From Ignavibacteriaceae bacterium (GTDB taxonomy: Bacteria; Bacteroidota; Ignavibacteria; Ignavibacteriales; Ignavibacteriaceae), in NCBI GenBank assembly GCA_023229425.1, contig JALNZG010000004.1, positions 1-64,000 of the forward strand: DNA of 64,000 nucleotides. The letters are read 5' to 3'. Numbering within the stretch: position 1 is the first letter of the stretch; the number at the start of each line of letters is the position of its first letter. The position numbers were made by a program, and so were the translations under genes. The notes beneath the pieces are model-generated. The model worked only from the letters and a program-made list of their open reading frames with translations. It did no database searches and was not told the origin of the DNA. Shown in pieces: positions 1 through 13,105 of the stretch.

Positions 1-2
1 CA

Positions 3-434
3 GTTCGGCTGCCTACCGAAGCAGAATGGGAGTTTGCCGCAAAAGGGGGAAAACTTGGTAATGGATTTCTTTACAGCGGAGGTGATTCGCTTAATGAGAC
101 CTCCTGGAATTTTAGTAATTCTGTGGGGCAGACTCACCCAGTCGGAACTAAAAAAGGAAATGAACTTGGCATTTTTGATATGAGCGGAAACGTGTGGGAA
201 TGGTGCTCGGATTGGTATAATGAAAATTATTATAGCCTTTCACCAAATGTAAATCCAATCGGCTCGATAAACGGATCTCAAAAAGTTATTCGCGGTGGTT
301 CTTGGGCAAGTTTTACTGTTCCCGGCGGTGAAGGTGAAATTGTGGTCAACGGATGTAGAGTTTCTGATAGGGGAAGCAGTTCTCCATCGTTGAAAGGGGC
401 CGACTTTGGATTTAGGTGTGTAGTGGAAAAATAG
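3..434 (+). CDS. Formylglycine-generating enzyme (SUMF1/FGE-sulfatase) family protein, 3' part
   Basis: The reading frame is open from the first bases of the window, so the 5' end is missing and about 143 residues are seen. It begins with RLPTEAEWEFAAKGG and continues with DMSGNVWEWCSDWY and VIRGGSWAS, the classic C-terminal signature of the FGE-sulfatase fold, ending with GFRCV. In this family some members oxidise a cysteine to formylglycine, but many bacterial members are lipoproteins or gliding/secretion accessory proteins (GldK/J type) with no proven enzyme activity. The catalytic cysteine pair of true FGE cannot be judged from this fragment. No neighbour upstream is visible. Family assignment is firm, function open. 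Confidence 0.85.
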   Translation, partial: VRLPTEAEWEFAAKGGKLGNGFLYSGGDSLNETSWNFSNSVGQTHPVGTKKGNELGIFDMSGNVWEWCSDWYNENYYSLSPNVNPIGSINGSQKVIRGGSWASFTVPGGEGEIVVNGCRVSDRGSSSPSLKGADFGFRCVVEK

Positions 435-563
435 ATGGGAGTTTTCAAAAAAAGAAAGTTGCTGTCTATTCAATTAGACACTGCCCGGTTGAAATCCTCA
501 TTTTCACCTAATTAAACTTCGGCACGATGATTGAGTTACTAAAAGAAACATTTGAGGTATATC

Positions 564-1805
564 ATGAAAAAGTTAGTTTTATTTATCGCAATCCTTTCCT
601 TCTTTTTCTTAAACGAAAAAGTAGAAGCCAACAGTTATCAAGTAGGAATAGGTTTCAACTATTTTTATTCTAGTCTTTCTCCACACGGAAGATGGATTGA
701 AATAGACGACGGATTAGTCGTATGGAAACCAAGAATGAATAATCGCCATTGGCAGCCGTATTCACAAGGAACATGGGTTTGGACAAACGACGGTTGGTAT
801 TGGGATTCTTATGAGCCATTCGGATATGTTGTTTATCATTATGGCCGCTGGCATTATGACAATTATTACGGATGGATTTGGGTTCCTGATTATCAGTGGG
901 CGCCTGCTTGGGTTGAATGGCGTTATGACGATGACTATATCGGCTGGGCTCCACTTCCTCCTTATGCTGTTTTTAATATTCATTCAGGAATTCATTATTC
1001 AGTCAATTTCTCTTTTCCTTATAATCATTGGAATTTTATCCGGTACAAACATTTCGGTCATAAAAATGCATACAATTATTATGAGGAACAGCAATATAAA
1101 GAACGGATTTTCGGTGGAACAAAAACGCGCAACGATTACGGTTATGAAAGAGATAGAGTAATTAACAGAGGAGTAGATTTACGAACAGTTCAGGAACGCG
1201 GCGCTCGAAATCTTCAGCAGAGAGAATTAGTTAGAAGAGATGTCGAATCAGTTGATAGAAATTCAGTTATAAAAAGTAAAGATAGAATTGAAATATTAAC
1301 TCCGCGAAATCAAGAGCAAACTCGCGATAAAAACTTTTCAATTGAACGTGGTGAAAGACAATCTTCACTTAATACATCAAAAGTTGAACTTGGCGAAAGA
1401 AGAAGTAATTTAGATAAATCACAATCCGGAAAAATAGATGAACGGAATAAAGTAAAATTGAATGAAAGAATTATCGAAGACGAAAATAAAATAGATAACC
1501 GCAAACCAGCTACCAAGCAATCCGCCAAAGGCGGAGAGAGAAAGAGAGATGTTCAGGTTCAACCGCAAAGAGAAGTTCAGACTAAAAAAGCTGATGAAGT
1601 AAGAAGCAGAGAAGTTGTAAGGGAAAAACCGATCGAAGCAAAGCCGATTGAACGTAAACGAGAAGTGCAGCCACAAAAAGAAAATCGACCGGTTGAAAGA
1701 ATAGTGCCGAATACCGGAAGAAAAACAGAACAGCGTGCAGCAACACCACCGCGTAAAGCTACAACTCGCGAAAGTGATGATAAAGTAAAAGAACGTAAAA
1801 GATAA
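564..1805 (+). CDS. Secreted DUF6600-type protein with long charged tail
   Basis: The start is taken as the ATG at 564, which follows a GAGGT ribosome-binding site at 555; an in-frame TTG at 552 would place that site inside the gene. Residues 1 to about 22 form a signal peptide ending VEA. Residues about 35-150 carry the Trp/Tyr-rich repeats of DUF6600 (HGRW, GTWVWTNDGWYWDS, HYGRWHY, WAPAWVEWR, YIGWAPLPP). The remaining 250 residues are low complexity, rich in Arg, Lys, Glu and Gln, and probably disordered. The family is found in envelope proteins of Bacteroidota and Proteobacteria, often near FecR proteins; its role is unknown. A small palindrome lies inside the tail (see 1521). A strong terminator follows. 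Confidence 0.8.
   Translation: MKKLVLFIAILSFFFLNEKVEANSYQVGIGFNYFYSSLSPHGRWIEIDDGLVVWKPRMNNRHWQPYSQGTWVWTNDGWYWDSYEPFGYVVYHYGRWHYDNYYGWIWVPDYQWAPAWVEWRYDDDYIGWAPLPPYAVFNIHSGIHYSVNFSFPYNHWNFIRYKHFGHKNAYNYYEEQQYKERIFGGTKTRNDYGYERDRVINRGVDLRTVQERGARNLQQRELVRRDVESVDRNSVIKSKDRIEILTPRNQEQTRDKNFSIERGERQSSLNTSKVELGERRSNLDKSQSGKIDERNKVKLNERIIEDENKIDNRKPATKQSAKGGERKRDVQVQPQREVQTKKADEVRSREVVREKPIEAKPIERKREVQPQKENRPVERIVPNTGRKTEQRAATPPRKATTRESDDKVKERKR
1521..1535. repeat. Short palindrome inside the DUF6600 gene
   Basis: TCCGCCAAAGGCGGA is a 6-bp perfect inverted repeat with a 3-nt loop and is GC-rich in an AT-rich gene. It is read as part of SAKGGE. Similar CCGCC-GGCGG palindromes occur at 7342, 20788, 24434, 25328 and 49837, so it looks like one member of a dispersed family. 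Confidence 0.6.
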
Positions 1806-1855
1806 GTACTGATTGTTGAAAAGTGAAATAAACACTCAAAAATGTTTTACATTAA

Positions 1856-1890
1856 AAATCCCGGAAGAAATTCTCTTTCGGGATTTTTTT
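1856..1890 (+). terminator. Intrinsic terminator after the DUF6600 gene
   Basis: AAATCCCGG pairs with the CGGGATTT arm, the stem is extended by AAGA/TCTT, and a run of seven T follows. It lies about 50 bp after the stop codon at 1805. Confidence 0.85.
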
Positions 1891-1957
1891 GTATTAGCCC
1901 CAAATAACTCGATAGGGTAAATATCTAATGCGTAGCGATAGAAAAAAGGTTGGATAA

Positions 1958-2962
1958 ATGATTGTAAATGAAGTTAGAGAACAGGAAAAACGAAAAATTA
2001 AGAGTAAGAAAATTATTCAGATGAAAAAGTTGCAGTTTACAAATTATACGATAGACTTTGATTCTACAGTAATGACCCGATACGGAGAACAAGAAGGAGC
2101 CAAGCGAGGCAGAGCATCGCATTATCCATTGATGGCGTTTATTACAGATTGCAATATGATGGCAAATATGTGGCTGCGAAGCGGAGTCAGTTCCTCTTCC
2201 GGAAATTTTCATGGATTTGTTGAAGAAACCCTTGAGCGACTTAAAGAGAAGAAAGTTGGTTTGGTGCGCTTGGATAGCGGGTTCTATGCCAAACAGATTC
2301 TCTCGCTGCTGGAAGAAAAAAAGATGAATTACCTTGTTTCCGTTCCTCTGTATGCCCCGATACAAAGAAAACTTGCCGAACAAACCAACTGGTTAAAATT
2401 ATCAGAAGGAGTAGAGGTAGCATTATCAGAGTATCAAGCCATAGATTGGGGGTCGCTTTGGAAAATCGTTATGATACGACAGACCATAGCAGAAAGACCG
2501 AAAGCCACGGGAAAGCAACTACGCCTATTTAAGAATACCGATCTGTATCAACGCTATCGGTTTAGCTCTTTGGTGACAAACATAAATTTACCACATGCAG
2601 AACTATGGCGGATGTATCGTCATCGCGCGGAAGCTGAAAACAAGATCAAAGAGTTAAAATATGATTTTGGGTTTGACAGTTTTAACCTGAGAAGTTTTTA
2701 AGGAACAGAAGCGGCTTTAAGTTTTGTGATGTTAGCTTACAATTTGATGAGTTTATTTAGGCATTTTGTTTTACCTTAAGAGATACAGCGCCGCTTATCA
2801 ACGCTTCGATATAATACCTTTGCCATCGGTTCATATTTGGTTAGAGAGGGCAATCAGGTTATTCTTAAAATGGCGCTCACCTTAAAAAGACGTGAATGGT
2901 TTATCGGTCTTTGGCAAAAATCACGTGCGTTTTCTTTCCCCGTTCATTTTTCTAATGCGTAA
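1958..2962 (+). pseudogene. IS1380-family transposase remnant with two nonsense codons
   Basis: One frame of 334 codons runs from 1958 to the stop at 2960-2962 and is interrupted only by TAA codons at 2699 and 2777. The part before the first stop has the DDE motifs of IS1380/DDE_Tnp_1: DSTVMTRYGEQEGAKRGRA, then RLDSGFYAKQI, then YRHRAEAENKIKELKYDFGF. The frame continues through the two stops with GTEAALSFVMLAYNLMSLFR and LKMALTLKRREWFIGLWQK. The family is usually over 400 residues, so roughly the first 100 residues are missing. It is therefore a dead copy. The last part matches a second fragment at 28044-28215. No convincing terminal inverted repeats were found, so element limits are unknown. 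Confidence 0.85.
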
Positions 2963-3451
2963 TTTGGGTTTAACAACTACATCAAGTCCCTGTTCGAAAA
3001 CTACTCAAGTAGACCGGCATTAGTAGCATTAGTGACCCTGGACGATAATGGTATTCCCGTAAACTTCTCACAGACTATTATTATCTGAGCCTAAACCTTG
3101 GCAGAACCACACATAAAAAGATGTTGGTTGGTGGCAGGCAATATGCGGTTGAAACTCTTTTTTTATTCATTCAACCATGCTTCAATCAATCAACCATCCA
3201 CAATAATGGTTAACCAATGACCTGTGAAATTAGCAAGGTGGGCGTAAAAACTTACCTTGCTAATTCTTTCAAAACAGTGTCAAAATCAAGCTTATTGCTA
3301 TTTCCAACAGAAAATCTGCAAAAAAACCTCCAAATAGTTTGCATCTTCAGGTTCAGAACCATATATTTCAAATCTGTTTATAATTATTTCCTAAAAGTAG
3401 AAAATAATAACAAAAAATATTAAAAAAGTCTGAATAAATTTTTGATTACTC
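2963..3451. other. Gene-free stretch before the rRNA operon
   Basis: No convincing gene is seen. A short open stretch at about 2990-3088 reads RPALVALVTLDDNGIP before a stop and may be a gene relic of unknown origin. A perfect hairpin with 12-bp arms (AATTAGCAAGGT and its complement, 3228-3239 and 3254-3265) has no clear T-run, so its role is open. The remainder is AT-rich. Confidence 0.5.
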
Positions 3452-3482
3452 TTGACTTTCTAAAAGTTTAGCAGTAATTTTG
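3452..3482 (+). promoter_or_regulatory. Likely rRNA operon promoter
   Basis: TTGACT at 3452-3457 is followed after 17 bp by TAATTTTG at 3475-3482, which matches the Bacteroidetes -7 consensus TAnnTTTG. It sits about 100 bp before the 16S gene. A second TAnnTTTG match (TAAGTTTG) lies at 3531-3538. Confidence 0.5.
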
Positions 3483-3497
3483 AAATCCTTTTGGAAA

Positions 3498-3507
3498 TGT
3501 TCTTTGA
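3498..3507 (+). promoter_or_regulatory. boxA-like antitermination element in the rRNA leader
   Basis: TGTTCTTTGA resembles boxA (TGCTCTTTAA in E. coli). The identical ten bases recur at 5440-5449 before the 23S gene, the same two places where boxA occurs in E. coli rrn operons. nusB, whose product binds boxA RNA, is also in this window at 49362. Confidence 0.5.
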
Positions 3508-3581
3508 TAGAATGAATGCCAACTTGTCAATAAGTTTGGTTCAACTAAGCTTTAATGCTTTGATTACACCAGTTTAATCCT

Positions 3582-5118
<1,537 letters not shown>

Positions 5119-5236
5119 AGAGTAATCTGAACCCATTTGTTGACAAAGCATTCATTCTATCTTTTTTTTTAGCTCTTTATTTGAGTTACCCGGGTTATTC
5201 TAAGTTCCTATACTCGTGGTATAGAATAGATAACAT

Positions 5237-5310
<74 letters not shown>

Positions 5311-5355
5311 CTTTGGTGTGTTTATCATTTTAAGTACCCATAATAATTGTATTAT

Positions 5356-5428
5356 GGGGCTATAGCTCAATTGGGAGAGCGCCGCCCTTGCAAGGCGGAG
5401 GTTAACGGTTCGATCCCGTTTAGCTCCA
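5356..5428 (+). tRNA. tRNA-Ala (TGC anticodon)
   Basis: The acceptor arms GGGGCTA and TAGCTCC pair with one G-T. The anticodon loop reads CTTGCAA with anticodon TGC, and the T-loop is TTCGATC. It is the second tRNA of the 16S-23S spacer; CCA is not encoded. Confidence 0.97.
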
Positions 5429-5439
5429 CTCTAAAAAAG

Positions 5440-5449
5440 TGTTCTTTGA
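5440..5449 (+). promoter_or_regulatory. boxA-like element in the 16S-23S spacer
   Basis: TGTTCTTTGA is identical to the leader element at 3498 and sits between tRNA-Ala and the 23S gene, as expected for a second boxA. Confidence 0.5.
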
Positions 5450-5537
5450 AAGACTGAAAGAGTAAAATAAAAATTTACTAACCGATTTCGATTTATTTAT
5501 TTTTATAAAGAGTAACCATATTTTGATTAAATATTTT

Positions 5538-8522
<2,985 letters not shown>

Positions 8523-8587
8523 ATTTTTTATCAAGATATGATTGTTTTTATTTACTCTTTCTTCTTTCTTTTATTTTTAATTTTATT

Positions 8588-8703
<116 letters not shown>

Positions 8704-8711
8704 TTTTTTTT

Positions 8712-8745
8712 ATCCCAATTGCTTAACGGTTGGGATTTTTTTTTG
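8712..8745 (+). terminator. Intrinsic terminator of the rRNA operon
   Basis: ATCCCAA (8712-8718) pairs with TTGGGAT (8730-8736), followed by a run of T, just 8 bp after 5S. Confidence 0.9.
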
Positions 8746-9188
8746 CTTATTAATACTTTCTATACTCCTCAACTCTTTTGTTTCCTAACTTATTTTTTAA
8801 TTCTGCCATTCATCATCCATCTTAGTGAGGTCTAGTTGCCAATGACAACTATTATGATCTCAGACCAAGGATTAGCGAATTATGATTTACTTCCGTATTA
8901 TTTCTTACTATTCTTACAATCTATTTTAACTTTATAAATCAAAGATCGTTAATATTTGTTCTAAAATCTTGAAAAAATCAAATTAAGGATACTATGTTGC
9001 CAAACTAATTTGACAAAGAATTATCCTTATAATTTCCAAATGAATTTTACTATAATCCAACAATGATATTTTCATTCACCAGAATTATTTTTCCATAAAT
9101 CATTTTTACTTTTTCATTTCTTTTCTTATTTCATCTACACTTTGCTAAATTGTGATGTCATTTTCTAATTTTTTATGAGTTGTATGAG
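8746..9188. other. AT-rich stretch without a gene
   Basis: About 440 bp of very AT-rich DNA between the rRNA terminator and ptsN. No open frame of note, repeat or RNA structure is recognised. It must hold the promoter for ptsN-hisS, but no box can be chosen with confidence. Confidence 0.5.
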
Positions 9189-9659
9189 ATGAAACTTACT
9201 GATTTATTAAATGAATCCTTTATTATCCCCGAATTATCGAGTGACTCAAAAGAAGGTGTGATCAACGAATTAATTGATTTGTTCATCAGTGATCCGAGAG
9301 TTAAAGATATTGAAAAAGTCCGGCAGGCGGTTCTTGAGAGGGAGAAAATAATGTCAACTGGAGTGGGCAAAGGATTTGCTATCCCGCATGGAAAAACGGA
9401 ATTGATAACCGAGATACTTTGCGCCTTTGGAAAATCTTCAACTCCGATTGAATACCAGGCGTTAGATGCACAGCCGGTGTTTTTAATTTTTCTTTTAATT
9501 GGAAAAGACAATCTTGTAAGTCTTCATATAAAACTGCTTAGTAGGATTTCTCGAATGATGACTAAAGATACTTTGCGTGAAAAGCTTGTTGCCGCAACAA
9601 CAAAAGCTGAAATCATGCGCGTCTTTAAAGAAGAAGAAGAAACCTATTTTGATTTATAA
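9189..9659 (+). CDS. ptsN: PTS IIA-like nitrogen-regulatory protein
   Basis: A 156-residue protein of the fructose/nitrogen PTS EIIA family (PF00359). The phosphorylated histidine is expected at His67 in GFAIPHGK. Length fits a stand-alone EIIA. The start is the ATG at 9189; an in-frame TTG at 9180 only adds three residues. It is followed after 17 bp by hisS, on the same strand. Stand-alone EIIA-Ntr proteins regulate rather than transport sugar; no PTS permease is in the window. Partners (EI, NPr) are not seen here, so the regulatory target is unknown. Confidence 0.88.
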   Translation: MKLTDLLNESFIIPELSSDSKEGVINELIDLFISDPRVKDIEKVRQAVLEREKIMSTGVGKGFAIPHGKTELITEILCAFGKSSTPIEYQALDAQPVFLIFLLIGKDNLVSLHIKLLSRISRMMTKDTLREKLVAATTKAEIMRVFKEEEETYFDL

Positions 9660-9676
9660 CCGGTAGGATAGTTTTA

Positions 9677-10939
9677 ATGTTAAAAGCAATTTATGGCACT
9701 AAAGATGTCTTACCTAAAGATATTGAAAAATGGAATTACGTTGAAGATATTGTAAAGAAAATTTTCACCTCATTTAATTACAAAGAAATTCGCACACCGG
9801 TATTTGAAGAAACCGGATTGTTCTCGCGAAGCATCGGCGAAGAGACGGATATTGTAAGTAAAGAGATGTACACTTTTTTTGATCGTGGAGAAACAAGTGT
9901 TACACTTCGCCCCGAGATGACAGCCTCTGTAGTACGTGCATTTATAGAACATTCATTAGCCAACCAATCTTCGCTAAACAAATTATTTTATCTTGCTTCC
10001 ATGTTTCGTCAAGAGCGACCTCAAGCGGGTAGACTTCGTCAATTCCATCAATTTGGCGCTGAAGTATTAGGCAGCGCTTCCCCGTTACTTGATGCAGAAA
10101 TCATCATACTAGCATACACTATATTAAAGTCGCTCGGTTTAAAAGATATCACCGTAAAAATAAATTCGCTTGGTATAACTTCCTCAAGAAAAGCTTATAT
10201 AGAAATTCTAAAAGAATATTTAGAACCTCACTTGAATGAACTGTCTGAAGATAGCCGGAAAAGATTTGAAAAAAATGTTCTTAGAATTTTTGACAGCAAA
10301 TCTGAAAACGATATTCTAATAATGAACAAAGCTCCGAAACTGATCAATTATTTAGATGAAGAGAGCAAAAATGAATTTCAAGTAGTTCAAAATATTTTGC
10401 AATCGGAAAAGATCCCTTTTATTGTTGATGCGTCTTTAGTTAGAGGTTTAGACTATTACTCAAAGACTACATTTGAAATAGTCAGCGGGAAAGTTGGCTC
10501 GCAGAGCGCTCTTTGCGGCGGCGGAAGATACGATGGTTTAATTGAATTACTCGGCGGAACTCCAAATTACGGAGTTGGTTTTGCTGCGGGGATCGAAAGA
10601 ATTTTACTTGCTTTGCAGAATGAAAAAACCGAACTGCCGGAAAATCCTCCTCTTGATGTGTATGTGGTTCTTCTAAATAAAGAATTGTTAAATGAATATT
10701 ATTTGTTTGCCACAGCTTTAAGAAAAAATCACTTTAATGTTGAGATTGATTATCTTTCGCGGAGTGTTAAAGCCCAAATGCGTGAAGCAAATAAATTACA
10801 TGCAAAATTTGTTGCTTTGTTTGGTGGAGAAGAATTTGCAGAAAATAAGATCGTTATAAAAAGTATGGATACAAGTTCACAGCAAGTAATACCGCTTGAA
10901 GATGCGGGTAAAGAAATTTTATTATCGTTAGGTGCATAA
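9677..10939 (+). CDS. hisS: Histidine--tRNA ligase
   Basis: A 420-residue class II aminoacyl-tRNA synthetase that charges tRNA-His. Motif 2 lies at about 108-131 (MFRQERPQAGRLRQFHQFG), the histidine-specific LVRGLDYY at 254-261, GGGRYD at 281-286, and motif 3 at 299-310 (GVGFAAGIERIL). The anticodon-binding domain fills about 325-420. Length is typical. ATG at 9677 gives the usual IYGTKDVLP start. The stop codon is directly followed by the ATG of the next gene, so the two are likely co-transcribed and translationally coupled. Confidence 0.97.
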   Translation: MLKAIYGTKDVLPKDIEKWNYVEDIVKKIFTSFNYKEIRTPVFEETGLFSRSIGEETDIVSKEMYTFFDRGETSVTLRPEMTASVVRAFIEHSLANQSSLNKLFYLASMFRQERPQAGRLRQFHQFGAEVLGSASPLLDAEIIILAYTILKSLGLKDITVKINSLGITSSRKAYIEILKEYLEPHLNELSEDSRKRFEKNVLRIFDSKSENDILIMNKAPKLINYLDEESKNEFQVVQNILQSEKIPFIVDASLVRGLDYYSKTTFEIVSGKVGSQSALCGGGRYDGLIELLGGTPNYGVGFAAGIERILLALQNEKTELPENPPLDVYVVLLNKELLNEYYLFATALRKNHFNVEIDYLSRSVKAQMREANKLHAKFVALFGGEEFAENKIVIKSMDTSSQQVIPLEDAGKEILLSLGA

Positions 10940-11470
10940 ATGCCTTTACGTAAATTTGCCTGCCTGCCGGTAGGGCACGACGAAATACCTAAAGTTTCAA
11001 AACCAAGAAAAAAAACTATTGCACGGATCAAACAGTCCAATCCGCAAAAAAAAGATAGTTTGGTAGAATATATTGTAAATGTGTTTTTTAAATATGATCC
11101 GGCAATGAAGAAACAATTTTCCGTGATTTCTTTATCGACTGTTAAACTTTTTACCAGTTTATCTTATGAAATATCTGTTGATGTTCAAAAGGGGAAAAAT
11201 GCAATTGATATTAGTATTCTTGGTTTAAATACACGACAATCTTATTATGTTTCTCCGAACCCGGCAACTACTGAACTTCTGTTTGAAAATCTTTTTGGGA
11301 AATATACTGTTAATGTTTTCAAGCAAGACGGAAGTATCAACAGCGCAATGTTTGATTTTAATATTTATAAAAAAGAAATCAAATTAAGTGAGATCAGCTT
11401 ACCGAAGAAAAAAAACAACCGGGTGTTTACTCAGTTTGAAGTTACAACCGAATCCTTTTCATTTAAATAA
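10940..11470 (+). CDS. Conserved hypothetical protein with a palindrome-derived N-terminal insert
   Basis: A 176-residue protein not recognised as a known family. It has no signal peptide or membrane segment. Its N-terminus is basic (KVSKPRKKTIARIKQ). The C-terminal half has a beta-rich pattern, with SYYVSPNPATTELLFENLFG and a later VFTQFEVTTESFSF. The start ATG touches the hisS stop codon and lgt follows after 9 bp, so it belongs to the hisS-lgt-rlmB run. Residues 7-15 (ACLPVGHDE) are encoded by a GC-rich palindromic repeat (see 10958) that looks inserted between MPLRKF and IPKVSKP without breaking the frame. Function unknown. Confidence 0.75.
   Translation: MPLRKFACLPVGHDEIPKVSKPRKKTIARIKQSNPQKKDSLVEYIVNVFFKYDPAMKKQFSVISLSTVKLFTSLSYEISVDVQKGKNAIDISILGLNTRQSYYVSPNPATTELLFENLFGKYTVNVFKQDGSINSAMFDFNIYKKEIKLSEISLPKKKNNRVFTQFEVTTESFSFK
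10958..10984. repeat. In-frame palindromic repeat insertion
   Basis: A 27-nt GC-rich stretch containing TGCCTGCCGGTAGGGCA, close to the palindrome at 24492 (TTGCCTGCCGGCAAGGCAGG). It encodes exactly nine residues near the start of the gene at 10940. It resembles the widespread CTGCCGGCAG-type repeats of Bacteroidota and relatives, here captured inside a coding sequence. Confidence 0.65.
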
Positions 11471-11479
11471 AAGAATTTT

Positions 11480-12343
11480 ATGTATCCTGAATTATTAAAA
11501 CTTGGGCCGCTTACCGTTTATAGCTACGGTTTTATGCTTGCTGTATCTTTTATTGTTTCAAGTTATTTACTTACTAAGGAGGTCGAAAGAAAAGGATTAG
11601 CAGCTAACATCGCCTCGGAAGTAACACTGCTTGCGATAATTTTCGGAATTGCCGGGAGTAAACTTTTTAGTCTTTTAGAAAACTGGAGTGACTTTTTGGC
11701 CGATCCGTTCGGAATGATCTTTTCAGCAGGCGGGTTAACTTTTTACGGCGGATTGATCCTGGCGATCATAGCAATTGCGGTTTTTCTCAAACGAAAAAAA
11801 ATCCCCTTTCTGTACATTGCGGATGCATCTTCCCCCTCACTTGCATTGGCATATGGAATCGGCAGAATAGGATGTCATTTAGCAGGTGACGGCGATTATG
11901 GTTTGCCAACAACTTTGCCATGGGGAACGAATTATCAAAATGGAATTGTAAAACCTTCTCAAATGTTTTATGGCAGCGACATTGCCAAAAATTTTCCTAA
12001 CGGAATTATTCCCGACAACACTCCGCTTCACCCCACTCCAATCTATGAATTCTTAGTTGGATTAATAATTTTTTTTATTCTTTGGCAGCTTAGGAAAAAG
12101 GATTATCACAACGGAATTTTATTTATGATGTATTTCATCTTCACCGGTTTTGCCAGATTTTTTGTTGAATTTATTAGACTGAATCCATTGCTCCTTTTCG
12201 GTTTATCAGAAGCTCAGTTAATTTCACTTGCCTTGATCATCGTTGGAATATTTGGAATTTTCTTTATCAATAAATTTCCCGAAAAATTTAAATTTATCCC
12301 GGCACCAATAAAACAACCATCACCGAAACAAAAAGTAAAATGA
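11480..12343 (+). CDS. lgt: Prolipoprotein diacylglyceryl transferase
   Basis: A 287-residue inner-membrane enzyme that moves diacylglycerol from phosphatidylglycerol to the lipobox cysteine of prolipoproteins. The signature GIGRIGCHLAGDGDYG lies at about 126-141 and HPTPIYE at 184-190; GFARFFVEFIR is a conserved late segment. Seven or so hydrophobic segments are spread along the protein. Length is normal. Its last 4 bp overlap the rlmB start (ATGA), so the two are co-translated. Substrates in this window include the lipoproteins at 16467 and 58562. Confidence 0.96.
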   Translation: MYPELLKLGPLTVYSYGFMLAVSFIVSSYLLTKEVERKGLAANIASEVTLLAIIFGIAGSKLFSLLENWSDFLADPFGMIFSAGGLTFYGGLILAIIAIAVFLKRKKIPFLYIADASSPSLALAYGIGRIGCHLAGDGDYGLPTTLPWGTNYQNGIVKPSQMFYGSDIAKNFPNGIIPDNTPLHPTPIYEFLVGLIIFFILWQLRKKDYHNGILFMMYFIFTGFARFFVEFIRLNPLLLFGLSEAQLISLALIIVGIFGIFFINKFPEKFKFIPAPIKQPSPKQKVK

Positions 12344-13074
12344 AATTGATTGTTGGGCGGAAACCCGTTCTTGATGCAATAAACTCCGATGAAAAACTCG
12401 AAAGTGTTTTTATTCTTTTCAGACAACAGGGACCAATCATAGATGCAATCCGCGTTGCTTGTAAAAAACGGGAAATAAAATGCTCAGAGATAAAATTAGA
12501 AAAATATCAATCACTTGTAAAAGATGTGAATGCACAAGGGGTTCTCGCTCTCGGAAGTGAAGTTGTCTATGTCAGTTTAAAAGAAATTATTGACCGTGCA
12601 AAAGCAAAACCTGCAAATAAGTTTCCTTTAATTCTTATCATTGATTCAATTCAAGATACACACAACCTTGGAGCGATTTTACGCACTGCGGAATGCGCCG
12701 GTGTTGACGGTATTGTTCTAACAAAATTCAATTCAGCACCGATTAATGAAACCGTGATGAAAACGTCTGCAGGGGCGGTTAATCATTTAAAGATTTGTTT
12801 AGTTGGAAATGTTGTGCAGGCAATTCAAGAGTTGAAAGAAAACGGATTCTGGATCATCGGTTCAACGTTGAACAACTCCAAACTTTACGACGAGCTTGAT
12901 TATAATTTCCCTTCTGCTTTGATTGTTGGGAATGAAGAGAAAGGAATGCGGAAACTTGTTGCCGATCAATGCGACTTTCTTGTAAAAATTCCGATGAAGG
13001 GAAAAGTGCAATCGTTAAATGTTTCGGTTGCGACCGGGGTTTTGTTGTTTGAAGTGATTAAAAAACAAAAATAG
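12340..13074 (+). CDS. rlmB: TrmH/SpoU-family rRNA 2'-O-methyltransferase (RlmB-like)
   Basis: A 244-residue SPOUT methyltransferase. The N-terminal substrate-binding domain starts KLIVGRKPVLDAI. The three SpoU motifs are visible: IDSIQDTHNLGAILRTAECAG near 106-126, ALIVGNEEKGM near 190, and a final VQSLNVSVATGVLLFE near 223. Family members methylate a ribose in 23S rRNA (Gm2251 in E. coli). It overlaps lgt by 4 bp. The exact target nucleotide cannot be read from sequence; TrmH-like tRNA methylation is less likely given the N-terminal domain. Confidence 0.9.
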   Translation: MKLIVGRKPVLDAINSDEKLESVFILFRQQGPIIDAIRVACKKREIKCSEIKLEKYQSLVKDVNAQGVLALGSEVVYVSLKEIIDRAKAKPANKFPLILIIDSIQDTHNLGAILRTAECAGVDGIVLTKFNSAPINETVMKTSAGAVNHLKICLVGNVVQAIQELKENGFWIIGSTLNNSKLYDELDYNFPSALIVGNEEKGMRKLVADQCDFLVKIPMKGKVQSLNVSVATGVLLFEVIKKQK

Positions 13075-13105
13075 TTTATAGAAATAATTCAATTTTGGAG
13101 TTTAA

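Noticed and set aside
811..1161. Hydrophobic alternative frame inside the DUF6600 gene
   Set aside because: It is a frame shadow of the Trp/Tyr-rich repeat; the annotated frame has a signal peptide, ribosome site and family match.
1921..2965. CTAATGCGTA at both sides of the IS1380 remnant (1927 and 2952) as a target-site duplication
   Set aside because: The right-hand copy is part of the transposase stop region (SNA-stop), which is also present in the other fragment, so it is not a flank.
3217..3423. 68-residue open frame before the rRNA promoter
   Set aside because: It has no recognisable domain or ribosome site and contains the 12-bp hairpin; composition is that of intergenic DNA.
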